A DNA stretch of 47,627 nucleotides. It comes from Candidatus Kuenenia stuttgartensis. GTDB lineage: Bacteria; Planctomycetota; Planctomycetia; Planctomycetales; Planctomycetaceae. Position 1 is the first letter of the stretch, and each line of letters starts with the position of its first letter. Shown one piece after another: positions 47,610 through 47,627 of the stretch. Under the pieces are notes generated by a model. The model saw nothing but the letters and a program-made list of their open reading frames with translations. It ran no database searches and was not told where the DNA came from. The stretch lies in contig CAMDPK010000040.1 of assembly GCA_945904015.1 (NCBI GenBank), forward strand, positions 1 through 47,627, given 5' to 3'. Both the position numbers and the translations under genes were made by a program.

Positions 47610-47627
47610 CGTAGGGTGGGGGGGGGG
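47610..47627. repeat. Start of a CGTAGGGTGG element and a run of ten G at the window end
   Basis: CCGTAGGGTGG followed by G up to the last base. The opening equals that of 1898-2001. The poly-G is probably a sequencing or assembly artefact at a repeat. Confidence 0.6.

Noticed and set aside
1..47627. tRNA or rRNA genes
   Set aside because: No cloverleaf with a GTTC-A-A T-arm or rRNA-like stretch was noticed by eye; a tRNAscan or Infernal run would settle it.

Overview
The window looks like a planctomycete chromosome fragment, probably order Planctomycetales, and probably a contig from a draft or metagenome assembly. The lineage call is inference from gene content: a DUF1501 protein, a secreted sulfatase, a PQQ-type propeller protein, a Tat-exported sugar isomerase, oversized ExbD-like proteins, and a surface protein with the LERLEDRLVPA export signal. 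The DNA is GC-rich, apart from a visibly AT-richer TIR-domain gene near 44 kb. I saw no rRNA, tRNA, CRISPR array, phage or transposase gene.

Layout. 1-2255: a cadherin-like surface protein gene whose 3' end lies in a 148-bp direct repeat (1-148 and 2048-2195), followed by a gene-free stretch full of hairpin repeats. 2256-8016 (minus strand): a TolC-like, HlyD-like and MacB-permease efflux operon with no ATPase gene nearby. 8190-9596: iduronate-2-sulfatase-like enzyme. 9673-15733 (minus): a 1380-residue unknown protein behind an Nramp-like transporter with an inserted calcium-loop-like segment. 15985-20714 (plus): a three-gene ExbB/ExbD-like proton-channel module (two long ExbD/TolR-like proteins and one MotA/TolQ-like protein), possibly led by a 39-residue ORF. 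20778-22783: DapA/NanA-family lyase and amidohydrolase. 22963-24926: twin-FHA protein and a receiver protein with a degenerate ATPase-like tail. 25188-26340: ECF sigma factor with a membrane-protein partner. 26693-28989: MFS transporter and BNR sialidase-like protein. 29113-30601: CnoX-like thioredoxin and a nucleotidyltransferase-fold protein. 30690-32911: TVP38 membrane protein and flavin disulfide reductase. 33043-43819: mostly single metabolic or exported genes. 43828-44706: TIR effector. 44756-47585: E2 and E3 of a 2-oxoacid dehydrogenase complex, with E1 presumably upstream beyond the window.

The most striking non-genic feature is a dense population of hairpin elements, about twenty in 47.6 kb. 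Most are built the same way: a GTAG or GTGG foot, a small foldback, a short spacer, and the inverted copy of the whole. This is the layout of REP doublets (REPINs), but the stem sequence differs from element to element, so many families coexist. They sit between convergent genes, supply stop codons to genes, and in several cases lie in frame inside coding sequence (lpdA, the E2 linker, the DUF1501 gene, the tail of the long ExbD-like protein, the tail of the M50 protease). No RAYT transposase gene is present here.

The best candidates for an undescribed system are this multi-family REPIN population and the ExbB/ExbD-like module with its divergently transcribed neighbours.
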